Assembly: GCA_028751875.1 (NCBI GenBank)
Contig: CM054145.1
Span: 50,099,128 to 50,163,127, forward strand
Length of the DNA: 64,000 nucleotides
From: Rapana venosa
Lineage: Eukaryota > Mollusca > Gastropoda > Neogastropoda > Muricidae
Direction: 5' to 3'
Made by a program: the position numbers and the translations under genes. Below the pieces are notes generated by a model. The model was not told where the DNA came from. It did no database searches and saw nothing but the letters and a program-made list of their open reading frames with translations. Positions within the stretch are counted from its first letter, which is position 1; each line of letters opens with the position of its first letter. Positions 1 through 10,298 of the stretch are shown here, piece by piece.

Positions 1-360
1 TGGAGTGCCAAGACCCCCCTAATTCAGTCTTTGTCGCCCTTTCCCGAAGGCATTTTACAGCGTCGACAAGATGTCATTTGGAAACTGATGCATCACTATG
101 GCTTTTCCACCAAAGTTCATCACCATCATCCAGCAGCTATATAAAGATGCCACCTGTCAAGTCATCCATGAAAGGAAACTGACGGAACCCTTCTCCATAC
201 AGACCGGTGTTCGTCAGGGCTGTCTGTTGTCGCCAACCATCTTCCTGTTGGTGGTTGACTGGATAATGCAGCAAGCCACAGCAGGCAGGAGAACCGGCAT
301 ACAGTGGACCCTCTTGAAGCAGCTGGAAGACCTGGACTTCGCAGACGACTTCTGCGCGGG
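1..360 (+). pseudogene. LINE-B reverse transcriptase fragment (copy A)
   Basis: Part of the palm of a non-LTR reverse transcriptase. The open stretch 98-364 shows the conserved block VRQGCLLSPTIFLL and then DLDFADD, the catalytic FADD motif, after which the homology stops. The bases before it carry the remains of the FDSVD motif-A region, with frameshifts relative to the better copy at 17476-18520. The family looks RTE-like (endonuclease/reverse-transcriptase LINE), but the clade is not resolved by eye. Loss of the 3' half just after FADD is unusual, since LINE copies normally lose their 5' end. Not functional. Confidence 0.85.
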
Positions 361-411
361 CTGATATTGCGGGGCCGCTATTGCGCGAATGAAGAAGCGG
401 AAAAATTGCCA

Positions 412-490
412 AGTTGATGCAAGGAGGAAGGTGGCAGGATGAGTTAGACGTTCGCCTGCCAATTAAAAATCCCGTGGGTCTGAGTTTGGT
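412..490 (+). repeat. SINE-1-like tRNA-derived head (copy A)
   Basis: Contains GGAAGGTGGCAG followed by ACGTTCGCCTGCCAA and a decayed B-box-like GGGTCTGAGTTTGG. The same head occurs in better condition at 3201 and 25498. The matching stretch in copy B is 18568-18645. No tail or target duplication is visible. Confidence 0.5.
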
Positions 491-1652
491 GGGAAGCAAA
501 AGGGCAGTTTGATTTAGGCGGCACCGGGGTTTGAACTTGCACAACTTGCACACGTCTCACTGTTAAGCTCTCTGCAGTACAAGAATGCAGTTGCACACTG
601 CATGTGGAATCCATAGGTAAAATGGGATTGCGTTCATTCTGTCCCACAGAGTTGAGAAACCAGAAAATGCCAGAAACTTAAGTGTGTTTGAGTGCTTGAA
701 TGCTTTAGACTAAATCCAGTATGAATAAAAAGTATTGCATTTATTGCAATGGACAACGTTTTCATTTCAAAATGATTGCAGTGTACTGTGCTTTGTAATA
801 AACAGTTATGTCAAGGTTATTATTGGTGGAATCGCTTTAGTGACGCATTAAAGCATCCATTATGTTGACATTTTTCATGTTGATTTTAGTTCTTAATATA
901 CTTCTATTGTGTACCTGACATATAAAATGTGAGTAAGGAATGTGATACATTTTCCCAAGATGTGTTTAGAAATCAAAAAGCACAATGGGTTTTCTTTCTT
1001 TGTTTGTTGAAGTATAGAGAGCGTAAAGCTAAAGGCTGCATAACAAAATAACTATCAAGATTAAAAAACCCCCATTTTTTCGTATTTGCTGCACAAAGAT
1101 TATTTTTTGTTTTTAAAAACAAGCTCTTTGTCTTGGTTGCTTTATTAAATAAGGTAAATTTAAGGTTTTAATCTTAGTTTACGAATTAAGCTGGGTTTTT
1201 AAAAAATTTAATATGATTTTTATTTTATTTTCATAATAAGTCAGAGAACAGGTGTCCTTGGTTTCATTTTGTCCAGGTTTTGGGAAAATGCGAAAAATGA
1301 CTGGCATTTCCTCATGTATTAAAGTTACTTTAGTATTTTTTTTATTGAGAAGTTGAGAAGACGAAAGATGATTTCAGGATGCCATGTTATGTTTTGAATT
1401 TATTTTCAAGATTGGAATGAATGCAATATCAACATTTTCTTTGCCAGTTTATTTGTTGGTATCATATTATGACCACCTGAGATTTGTTTATAAGGAAGTG
1501 GTTTTGAGCTGGATGCTTTGAATGTTGGGATTGCAAAAGTGATTTTGTGGAATAAAAAAACTGTGACACCTCTTTATTTCCCTTTATTGTTTAAAAATAT
1601 GCATTGTCTTTGCCATGACGATTAGCAGCCTAAAGTATAAAACGACAGTGTC

Positions 1653-1740
1653 GCCTAAGGTATAATATAGGTTGCAGCCTTACTGCATCGTAGGTAGGCT
1701 GCAACCTTTACTACACCTTAGGCGGTCCTATACCTTAGGC
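1653..1740. repeat. Nested palindrome (copy A)
   Basis: The outer arms are GCCTAAGGTATA (1653-1664) and TATACCTTAGGC (1729-1740). The inner arms are GGTTGCAGCCT (1670-1680) and AGGCTGCAACC (1696-1706), around a 15-nt loop. A small CGACA-G-TGTCG hairpin lies just before it. All arms given are perfect. It sits near the right end of the candidate element, and the outer arms are retained in copy B. Confidence 0.85.
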
Positions 1741-1789
1741 TGCATTGCATATTATTGTCAGTACAGTATTCCCCAGGCTGCATCTACAC

Positions 1790-1934
1790 TGTGTGCAATA
1801 GCAGGCCTGCACACAATAGCAGGCCTGCGCAATATCAGGCCGCAATAGCAATATCAGGCTGCAATAGCCGGCTGCACTGCGGCTGCACTGTCAGTGCAAT
1901 AGGCCCGGTGCAATATTGGCCCAGCAATAGGGGC
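1790..1934. repeat. Degenerate GCAATAGCAGGCC motif cluster (copy A)
   Basis: A run of variants of GCAATAGCAGGCCTGC and CAATATCAGGCC, each about 14-18 bp, forming the right end of the candidate element. The matching cluster in copy B is 19950-20100. These look like subterminal repeats. Confidence 0.7.
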
Positions 1935-3200
1935 TGACCCCTGTAGAATGGAGTCTTGAACGATCACTATGTAGGAGACTAGAATTCTTTTCCATCAAAG
2001 TAGAATTTGACTTGACCTCATCATTTTTTTCATCACTGGGGTCTTCTTTTGACTAGGTTATCAGGCCTTTTAGCTTTTCTTTCTAACTTCTCAATTAGCA
2101 CTGACCTCTTTGGTGTTGTGCCAGTGCTGGGTGAAGAGGGCAGAGGGCTGGGTGAAGAGGGCAGTCCTTTTGCTGCTTGAGGGTAGGTGGTGGCTGGCAG
2201 GAGGGAGGAGCAGGTGTGTGTGTGTTGTGTGTGATTTTCCTACCAACCAATCAAATGGAAGCAGTACCCTTTTTTGTCACAAAGGTGTATGCATCCTCCA
2301 ACTCTCATTGGTCGATCTACTCATCTACTGGAGCTTGGGGGGGGGGGGAGGGGGGTGGGGGTAATGCCTAAATAACTTTAAACAGTATTTCTGATTGGTT
2401 AGATTCACCCTAAAAAATGGGAAAATACAGGTCTGGCCACATACCAAAGTTTCAAAACCACTCTTTTCTTTGTTTTCTATGTAGCTCTTTTGACTCATAC
2501 AACACATACTAACCTCTTAACTGCCAGTGCAGTGCACCCTACATGCCCGGGAATAAAATTCTTATGTACCAATGCTATGTTCATTATCCTCTATCAGAAA
2601 TACTACCTGATATTCTGTAGTCTACCCAATGACGTTATATATATCATAGACTACTTCCAGGCAAGGCTCAAATAGTTAGCATGAATTTCACTTCGAAAAT
2701 ATTTTAAAAAAGAAAAACATCCCCCTAAATACGATTTCTTCATCACCACTGTCATTGGAGCCCCCCCCATTCAATAATGCAAAATATGTCTACCAAAATT
2801 TCATTTATTTTTTTTTTAAATAACGTCTCCTGTTTAAAGGGTTTTTCTGTTTTCATCAATTTTTGGGTAAATCAAGTTTTATTTCCCCTTTTCGCGTGAA
2901 TTATTTATCCCTTCAACAAGAAGTGTCAGCAATTTTAAACAAAAATCCCAAGCAGTCATGCTAAAAACACAAAATACGAGCAAAAAAAAACGTTGTTTTT
3001 GCCAGGGTTTTTTGCAGCTCGAGTTGCCAAAAACAGGAGAGTAAACCTCCGTTAATTTTGGAGTTGTTTCCTTTAACTGTAGTCAAGGAAGCAGGCTTGT
3101 TTACTTTACCCCCGGGGGGAAAATTGGAGTTGTTGGGCGTATAGGGTGCACGTTTAGCCCGGGAATATAAGGCACCCAAATGTAAACACACGTATTTATT

Positions 3201-3330
3201 GGAAAGGAAGGTGGCAGTAGGGTTTAAAGATGTTCGCCTGCCAACAAGTAAAGGTGAGGTTGTGGGTCGATTCCAGCCTCACCTCCTTCCCAGTTGATAA
3301 AAAAGTCGAACTGAATGTCAAAGTCCTTTA
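3201..3330 (+). repeat. SINE-1 (tRNA-headed), copy A
   Basis: The head has GGTGGCAG and GATGTTCGCCTGCC in the A-box area and a B-box-like GGGTCGATTCC. It is followed by a body reading CCCAGTTGATAAAAAAGTCG and then AACTGAATGTCAAAG. The copy at 25498-25630 is cleaner. The same head and body start occur at 36241-36366 on the minus strand, joined there to the SINE-2 body. Confidence 0.75.
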
Positions 3331-3539
3331 TTTCTGTCTTCCTGGACCAAAACAACTTCTTGTTGGTCTTCTGTATTACAGGAGAATTCTTCTTGAAAAT
3401 CATAGTGAACAACAGAGACATCTGCCCTGTAAACCACTAAAAAATCTGACTGATTTTCCATTAATCAGTACTGTTGCTCCCAAAAGATCTTCTGTTACTC
3501 CCAATTACCCATTCTTTGTCTGCTGAAAGTACAGAAAAC

Positions 3540-4010
3540 AAAACCCAAGCTGAAGCTATACCAGAGCTGTGTTGTATCTACACTCCTTACGGTTCTGAGG
3601 CTGGAGGATGACGGAAGTGGATCTTACCAAAATTTTTAAACCCTTTCACCATATTCACACCATATGCCCCCGAAGAATTCCCCAGATCTTTTGGCCAGAG
3701 AAGATCTCTAATGAAAACCTACTATGGAGATGCAGCAGGAAGACAAGGGAACCAGCATCACCAGACGAGTGGAAGTGGATTGGGCACATCTCCGAAGAGC
3801 CCTACAGTAAAATCACAAGAACAGCATTGCACTGAACCCCAGAAGGAAGGAGAAAGAAAGGAGACCAAAAGCAACATGGAGGGGACTTTAGAAAGTGAGA
3901 TAAAGGCCATGCAGCATCTTCGGAATCAGTGATAGGGTTTGGGCCCCGGATGCAGGAGTGGAATCGCTTTGTTGCTGCCCTAACACCACTGGGTGAATGG
4001 TTAATGATGA
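3540..4010 (+). pseudogene. LINE-B C-terminal fragment (copy A)
   Basis: Broken reading frames encode pieces of the C-terminal domain of an RTE-like LINE: the block around MTEVDLTK, then a PKRIPQIFWPEKISNE-like stretch, then the basic KATW region. The element ends in the GGTTAATGATGATG tail typical of the better copy at 43020-43800. It is frameshifted several times relative to 25826-26320. It lies between anonymous sequence and the start of LINE-A endonuclease. Confidence 0.75.
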
Positions 4011-4096
4011 TGACCATTACCTCCATCCTCTTCCCTGGAAGTTATCCTAATTCACCACAGCTATCATCAACCTCTCTGCCTCCTTCAAACCTCCTT

Positions 4097-4728
4097 CACA
4101 TGTGCTTGTTCAATTTGCAATCGTCTGCCCAGAAGGTAAAGCTGATCTCTTTCTGATTTCATCTCTCAACGAAAATTGATCTAACATTTCTTACAGAAAC
4201 CTTTAAAAACCCCACGGTCATGAACTGAAAATAAAGCAACTGACACCACCTGGTTATAAAACTCTTTCTCTTCCCCAACCCCCCCTGGAGGTTTGGGATT
4301 GCATCAATACACTCAAACCGGTCTTTCTTTTGTTACTGGCTTCCTTTCTCACCTGAACTTTCGAAAATCTGTGAACTCAACTTCAACACACCTAGCCACT
4401 CTATTTCTTTCTGCTGTCTTTCCGTCCACCTCCAAGCCGTAAGAATAATCTAACATCTTCCATCTTCCATCAAAAGTTTCAGTCACTTCTGGATCACTAC
4501 AGCCTCTCTCCCAGAAAGCTTATCATTCTGGTGACTTTAACTTCCACTTTGATAACAAAATTTTGATGTCAAACGGGCTTTCTCTTTTTTTTGTCAAAAA
4601 CCCCTCTCTTGCTCAGCTAGTAAAGGAAGCAATGCACAGATCAGGACATATTTTAGACTGGCTAATTGCAGATGTTTCCAAGATCTGATTCACATCTGCA
4701 TCTATCCTGATGAAACACTTTCTGGCAG
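4097..4728 (+). pseudogene. LINE-A 5' part, endonuclease region (copy A)
   Basis: Homologous to 26413-27041. Translated pieces show the start of an APE-type endonuclease (a block ending LTFLTETL in copy B) and later the HSGHILDWLIAD-like block. Extra bases in homopolymers break the frame here. The element is cut by the scaffold gap. Confidence 0.75.
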
Positions 4729-5228
4729 NNNNNNNNNNNNNNNNNNNNNNNNNNNNNNNNNNNNNNNNNNNNNNNNNNNNNNNNNNNNNNNNNNNNNNNN
4801 NNNNNNNNNNNNNNNNNNNNNNNNNNNNNNNNNNNNNNNNNNNNNNNNNNNNNNNNNNNNNNNNNNNNNNNNNNNNNNNNNNNNNNNNNNNNNNNNNNNN
4901 NNNNNNNNNNNNNNNNNNNNNNNNNNNNNNNNNNNNNNNNNNNNNNNNNNNNNNNNNNNNNNNNNNNNNNNNNNNNNNNNNNNNNNNNNNNNNNNNNNNN
5001 NNNNNNNNNNNNNNNNNNNNNNNNNNNNNNNNNNNNNNNNNNNNNNNNNNNNNNNNNNNNNNNNNNNNNNNNNNNNNNNNNNNNNNNNNNNNNNNNNNNN
5101 NNNNNNNNNNNNNNNNNNNNNNNNNNNNNNNNNNNNNNNNNNNNNNNNNNNNNNNNNNNNNNNNNNNNNNNNNNNNNNNNNNNNNNNNNNNNNNNNNNNN
5201 NNNNNNNNNNNNNNNNNNNNNNNNNNNN
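4729..5228. other. Assembly gap, exactly 500 N
   Basis: An unbroken run of 500 N, a conventional placeholder for a scaffold join of unknown size. Sequence after the gap does not continue the LINE-A that ends before it. Open frames spanning it are meaningless. Confidence 1.
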
Positions 5229-6060
5229 GAAGTTTATCGAAATTAAAATTGGGGGTCCAATTGATCAACATTTGCTAAAACAATAGAGGGTAATGTAGGT
5301 TGAAATTTGAACCTTCTCAAACGTCTTTTCACTCCTCCTCTACGGCCTCTTTTTCGGGTCGACTATGAGTGGGTTCCAGAGTTCTGGAATTCTTCAATTC
5401 ACAGCATAACTCAGGAGGAATGTCATATAAACAAGAATCAGAGCTAAAAGCAAATTTAATTTCTAAAAGTTTCTCTCTTGAATAAAATATATGTAGGGTG
5501 CCTGTACCTGTGTTAACATGGCTGTTGTTTTCAAATGGAAGGCAGGTACACATAAAATATTCCACACCACCACCACAATAAAAACAATCGGCACACATCC
5601 ATCACTGGTATAGCTGACATTTATACTCTCACATGCAACACAATCACAGTCAAATTCTTCCTTCTTTGCATCAAAATACAAGAAAAACATCAGAGCTGGT
5701 AACCTTGCAGCCACCCAGCACTCCCTGTCAGTGAATTTAGAAAGCAACCCATTTAGTTCCAAGATAAAAAAAGAAAACGTTTTCTTTGTTTCATTTTTAT
5801 TGCTATGATTCAATGTGTCTACATCATCTAAACTGACACTATCACTTTTTATATTGTTGAGACTAGAAACCAAGTTAATGCTATAATCAGTACCAACCAG
5901 ACAAATCCTTGGGGACAGATGTTAGGCCTAAGCCTAGTCAACCTTGGTCAGACTCTTTGTCTTGCTTCTTAAGGCCAGTTGTGTGTCTGTCATGCTCCAC
6001 AGCACAAAGCCCTATTGTGTCAAGTTCTAGGCCTACAGCACAAAGGGGATTGCCTGTGTC
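5229..6060. other. Anonymous sequence with one small minus-strand ORF
   Basis: No repeat family seen elsewhere in the window is recognised here. On the minus strand 5463-5873 is an open frame of 136 codons with several cysteines and a hydrophobic stretch (VFIVVVVWNIL), but no known domain is visible. It could be a fragment of a host exon or chance. Confidence 0.3.
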
Positions 6061-6137
<77 letters not shown>

Positions 6138-6257
6138 GGGAGAGATCAAAATTGTATTTCCACTTTCAGAGAGAGAATAATATCTAAATCTACATAGGTT
6201 AAAGCCAATATCAAAGTCTTGTTTGAGTCCCCACCCCCTTTCCCCCACCCCAAGATC

Positions 6258-6302
<45 letters not shown>

Positions 6303-6426
6303 AGAGAGAGAAGAAGAGGGGGGGGTGGGGTGGGGGGGGGTGGAGGTCAGATTTGTATTTCCACATTCAGAGAGATCTAGATTTAGATCGAAGCTAATGT
6401 CAGTCTTGTTTTTCCCCCAGATGTAC

Positions 6427-6508
<82 letters not shown>

Positions 6509-6510
6509 GC
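6061..6510. repeat. Three (GA)n tracts and a G-rich tract
   Basis: GA dinucleotide runs at about 6061-6140, 6261-6320 and 6430-6507, separated by related unique sequence. The blocks around 6150-6190 and 6345-6400 resemble each other (TTGTATTTCCAC...TTCAGAGAGA), so the region grew by duplication. 6320-6345 is G-rich. Confidence 0.95.
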
Positions 6511-7027
6511 CTTACTGATGTAAGTATTTCTGAAGTTTTTTCTTGTATAGCCTCTGGTGATTGGCTGTGTTCTTGCATGATGCTTTAAGTGTTGTTCTGT
6601 AATTAGCCCAATCTCCTTTAGTGAATGCATTGTTCTTTCCATGTTTGAAACACAGCCATTGTTCTCAAGCCTAGGCTACTGTTTCGCCAGATCTCCAGCT
6701 CTGAACCCGTGAGGGCTCTGAACAGGCTGGGTCTGGCCTCTGCTATCTCCTCAACATCTCTGTCCCAATGAGGTCACTTGGAAGAGGACCTAATGGAAGA
6801 GGACAACAGAGCAAGAGAGCCTGCTTTATAATGACGAGGGCTTGTTTCGGCCCTGGGGTAGCCTACCAACTGATGAACTAATGAGGAGGTGGAACTAGTT
6901 TCTGTGGTTGCTCAAAAGTGAGGCCTTAGCTAACCAGAAGCATCATCAGAGAACCTGAGGGGGGAGAGGGGGAGTAATGCTTAATATTAGAGGTTATACA
7001 AAAGGCAGTTGCAAGGGCGAACTGTTT
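6508..7027. other. Anonymous sequence
   Basis: No coding, RNA or repeat signal recognised between the last GA tract and the start of LINE-A homology. Confidence 0.5.
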
Positions 7028-7219
7028 GTTCAAAAACATGCCATCCATTCGGTGTTACTGGCACAGCCCTCTCCTGGTTCAGTTCATACCTCACTGACCG
7101 ATTCCAGACAGTCCAAGTAAACAAGATACAGTCAATACCTGCCAAACTGGAATGTGGTGTCCCACAGGGATCAGTTCTCGGCCCTGTTCTTTTCACTCTC
7201 TATACTGTTCCACTATCAC

Positions 7220-7901
7220 TCACTCACTCACTCATCCCTTGGTCGGGACGACCGTTGGGGTACCCGCATGGACGCTGCAAGTGGACCGCCAAATGGTTCT
7301 GTCCTGGGCTGCTTTCAGAAGGTTTGGTACAGTGAGGCCGGTCCACTCCTTGATGTTGGATATCCAGCTTTTGCGTGGTCGTCCCTGCCTCCTTGCTCCT
7401 TCCACCATTCCCTGCAGGACTGTCTTTGACAGGCTGTTATTCCTTGTTGTGTGGCCAAACCATTTCAGTTTCCTCCGTTTGACTGTATCTAGCAATGGTT
7501 CTTGTTTGCCAGCCAGTGCCTCGATCTGCTGCCAGGCGTAGTCATTGGTTTTACGGTCTCTGTAGGTGATGTTCAGGATCCGCCTGAGGCACTTCATCTC
7601 AAAGGCTTGAATTTGACATTCTAGATTGGAAGTGTGTCCATGCTTCACAGCTGTACAAGGCAATGGATGTGACGAGTGCCTTGTAGAGTCTGACCTTAGT
7701 GTGGGTTCTGATGTTATGGTTTCTCCACACTTTCGCCAGCTTAGTCATGGAGGAGAGTGCCACAGCAAGTCTGATCTTCACCTCTTGTGTGCTCGTACCT
7801 TCTTTGGTGATGACTGCTCCAAGGTACTTGAAAGTTTCTACCTCCTCTAGTGTCTCGCCACTCATCTTGATGCTGGTGGGAGTGGTTGGTGTAGTACTAT
7901 T
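7220..7901 (-). mobile_element. LINE-B 3' end inserted in LINE-A
   Basis: A 5'-truncated minus-strand insert encoding the C-terminal part of an RTE-like LINE. Frames 7910-7599 and 7663-7232 show the FKYLGAVIT block, LYSCEAW, and later the RRKLKWFGH and GRPRKSW blocks that close these proteins. It ends in a (GAGT)n tail (minus sense). It is flanked by a 9-bp target duplication, CACTATCAC, at 7211-7219 and 7902-7910. The uninterrupted LINE-A sequence at 8636 and 28343 confirms the empty site. Confidence 0.88.
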
Positions 7902-7973
7902 CACTATCACATATAATAAACCGTCATCATATTTATCACTTTTACGCAGATGACTCTCAGATTCAAAGTAGTG

Positions 7974-9214
7974 AAAAAGAAATCATGACAATTCTGAAAG
8001 AAATGACTATAAAATCATGCGACCTTGATCCCATACCTGCTCCCGTTTTCTCACAATGCCTTCCACAACTTGTACCTATTATCACTAAAATAGTAAACTC
8101 ATCTCTTGTGTCAGGAAATTTTCCATCAGCTCTTAAAACAGCAATAGTCACACCTCTACTGAAAAAGCACGACATCGATCCCAACATTCTGAAGAATTAT
8201 AGGCCTGTCTCAAACTTACCCTTTGTCTCTAAAGTACTAGAAAAAGTCGTTCTCAAACAGCTCAACAGTCACCTTCATTCCAATAATCTCCTTCCCACTT
8301 TTCAATCTGCCTATCACCCCAACCACAGCACCGAAACCACCCTAGACCACACTTTAGATACACTTCTACTTGCTTCTGATGCAGGAAAAATCTCCCTCCT
8401 CACTCTTCTTGACTTATCTGCAGCCTTTGATACCATAGATCACTCAATTCTTCTTTCTCGCCTCCAAAATACGTTTGGTATTAACAGCAAAGCCCTCACC
8501 TGGTTTACTTCATACCTCACAGACAGGTTCCAGAAAGTTATTGTAAACAAAATTCAATCAAAACCTGTCAAAATGGAATGTGGAGTCCTACAGGGATCAG
8601 TCCTGGGCCCTGTTCTCTTTACTCTCTACACTGCTCCACTCTCACATATAATAAACAACCACCATATTGCTCATCATTTCTATGCCGATGATACTCAGCT
8701 TCAGTGCAGTGATACTGTTGAAAACTGGCCTTCCCTCCTGACAAATATGTCCTACTGCCTTCAAGACATTCAAAACTGGATGACTCAGAACAAGTTACAA
8801 CTTAATGCCGATAAAACCGAAGCCATGCTCATAGGGACCCAACATAAACTTTCCTCTATCGCAAAAACTTCAATAGAATTCGGCAATACGTCAGTTCCTT
8901 TGTCCAACTCTGTGAAGTATTTAGGAGTAGTTCTTGACAACACACTCTCTATGAAAAAATTCATCACCCAGACCTGCCAGTTATTTTCAACAGCATCTTT
9001 CACCTTCTAAGTGTTGTTCCGAGTGTGTGTACGTGTTTGTGTGTATGTGTGTGTGTGTGCATGCGTTCGCGCGCATGATTTTGAAATCTGTTGTTCATTA
9101 TGTTGAAGGAGAGTTGCATGCCTGTAAATGATTGAGTGCAAGCGCTTCGATTTGTTTTTTGTTTTTGTACAAGATTCAGTGCTATATAAATTCCATATAT
9201 TATTATTATTATTA
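7974..9214 (+). mobile_element. Second LINE-A copy nested in the first
   Basis: A 5'-truncated LINE-A flanked by the 5-bp direct repeat TAGTG (7969-7973 and 9215-9219). Its open frame 7985-9010 (341 codons) covers most of the reverse transcriptase: LLDLSAAFDTIDHS at residues 141-154 (motif A aspartate at 143), [12 protein letters not shown] at 201-212 (a proline to leucine change in the usual GVPQGS), and FYADD at 232-236. After residue 333 the frame jumps into the 3' UTR through an internal deletion that removes the C-terminal domain. It ends with a (TG)n tract, the LINE-A 3' tail and (ATT)n. Confidence 0.88.
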
Positions 9215-9219
9215 TAGTG

Positions 9220-10028
9220 TTACACCTGAAAATCTGCCTTCTCTCTTGACAAATATGGCCTTCTGCTTTCAAGATATCCAAAACTGGATGATACAAAACA
9301 AGTTACAGTTAAATGCAGATAAAACCGAAGCCATGCTTGTAGGGACCAAACATAAACTCTCTTCCATTACAACAACTTCAATAGAACTCGGTAATACATC
9401 AGTCCCTCTGTCCACTGTTGTGAAGTATCTAGGAGTTGTTATTGACAACACGCTGTCTATGCAAAAATTCATCACCCAGACTTGTCAGTCATGCTACTAT
9501 CAATTACGGCATATCAGTGCAATTCAAAAGTACCTGTCCACTGATGCAACATCTAAACTTGTTGCGTCTTTCATTCTCTCACATCTGGACTATTGCAATT
9601 CTCTTTTAGCTGGTCTGCCAGCAACATCTATACACTCCCTTCAATGTATACAAAACTCTGCAGCTCGCCTAGTCCTCAGAAAGAAAAAATCTGAACACAT
9701 TACTCCTCTCTTGCGATCTCTCCACTGGTTGCCTGTGCCACAGAGAGTAAACTATAAGTTCAGTACCCTATGTTACAAATGTCTCCACAAAACAGCACCC
9801 GCCTACCTCTGTGAATGTCTTCACCTGTACACTCCTTCTCGTTCCCTCCGCTCTGCTGCAGATACCTTGTGCTTACGAATACCTAGATTTAACCAGTCCA
9901 CCGTTGGTCGTTGCTCTATATCTATTTCTGGTCCATCCATCTGGAACAACCTTCCTCTCTCTCTTCGACAGAGGCCTACATATGACACATTTAAATCCAG
10001 CCTCAAGACATATTTGTTTCAAACCTAA
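9220..10028 (+). pseudogene. LINE-A reverse transcriptase C-terminal half
   Basis: The best preserved LINE-A 3' coding end. It starts inside the thumb (PSLLTNMAFCFQDIQNWM), then NKLQLNADKTEAML, YLGVVIDNTLSM, LDYCNSLLAGLP and LHWLPVPQRVNYK, and stops after LKTYLFQT. It is the downstream part of the copy that begins at 7028. The first ~30 codons of the open frame lie in the nested element and are not part of this protein. It gives the reference for the decayed 28290-29148 and the 3' UTR at 37797-38293. Confidence 0.88.
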
Positions 10029-10298
10029 CTTTTCCCCTCTTTTCATTTCAAAACTGCCCCTGCCTTCAACAGCCAAAATCCCATTACCCTGCCAAAGCCT
10101 ACAACCTGTGTGTGTGTGTGTGTGTGTGTGTGCTGTGTGCGTGTGTATGCATATATAGGTGCGTACATTTGAATTTTGTTTAAGCTTTTGATAGTTATTG
10201 GCTGCATGACTGTAAGAATATGTTGAATGCAAGCGCTCTGATTTGTCTTTGCAAGATATAGCGCTATACAAATTCCATTTATTATTATTATTATTATT

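Larger units (their letters stand above)
354..1934. mobile_element. Candidate non-autonomous element with inverted ends (copy A)
   Basis: The left end (354-386) contains GGGCTGATATTGC followed by GGGGCCGCTATTGC. The right end (1894-1934), read on the minus strand, contains GGGCCAATATTGC followed by CGGGCCTATTGC. The two ends therefore match as imperfect inverted repeats of about 30 bp, with further TATTGC/GGCC motifs inside the right end. The interior has no credible ORF. The unit begins right after the FADD of the LINE-B fragment. A DNA transposon with subterminal repeats is the favoured reading. No target duplication was identified, so this is inference. Confidence 0.45.
1..4728 (+). repeat. 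Composite repeat, copy A (empty LTR site)
   Basis: This whole stretch is collinear with 18150-27041 and differs mainly by scattered substitutions, many homopolymer indels, and the absence of the 4 kb LTR element found in the other copy. Position 1 aligns with about 18150 and position 4728 with about 27041. The LTR target TTCA is present once here, at 2580-2583. It ends directly at a 500-N gap, so it may be a second haplotype placed in tandem rather than a true duplication. Confidence 0.88.
7028..10298 (+). mobile_element. LINE-A (CR1/L2-like) host copy with two nested insertions
   Basis: The host copy is made of 7028-7219, 7911-7973 and 9220-10298, which read continuously once the two inserts are set aside. 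It is 5'-truncated. The reverse transcriptase retains [12 protein letters not shown] and [13 protein letters not shown], then FYADD across the inserts. It ends with a 3' UTR holding a (TG)n tract (10108-10146) and an (ATT)n tail just after GCGCTATACAAATTCC. The YADD box and short tandem tail fit the CR1/L2 group. The exact clade is inference. Confidence 0.85.

Noticed and set aside
4702..5271. Open frames of 178-189 codons on both strands
   Set aside because: They consist almost entirely of the N gap.
5909..6642. Long frames rich in RE or SL dipeptides
   Set aside because: Translations of (GA)n/(CT)n tracts; no coding composition.
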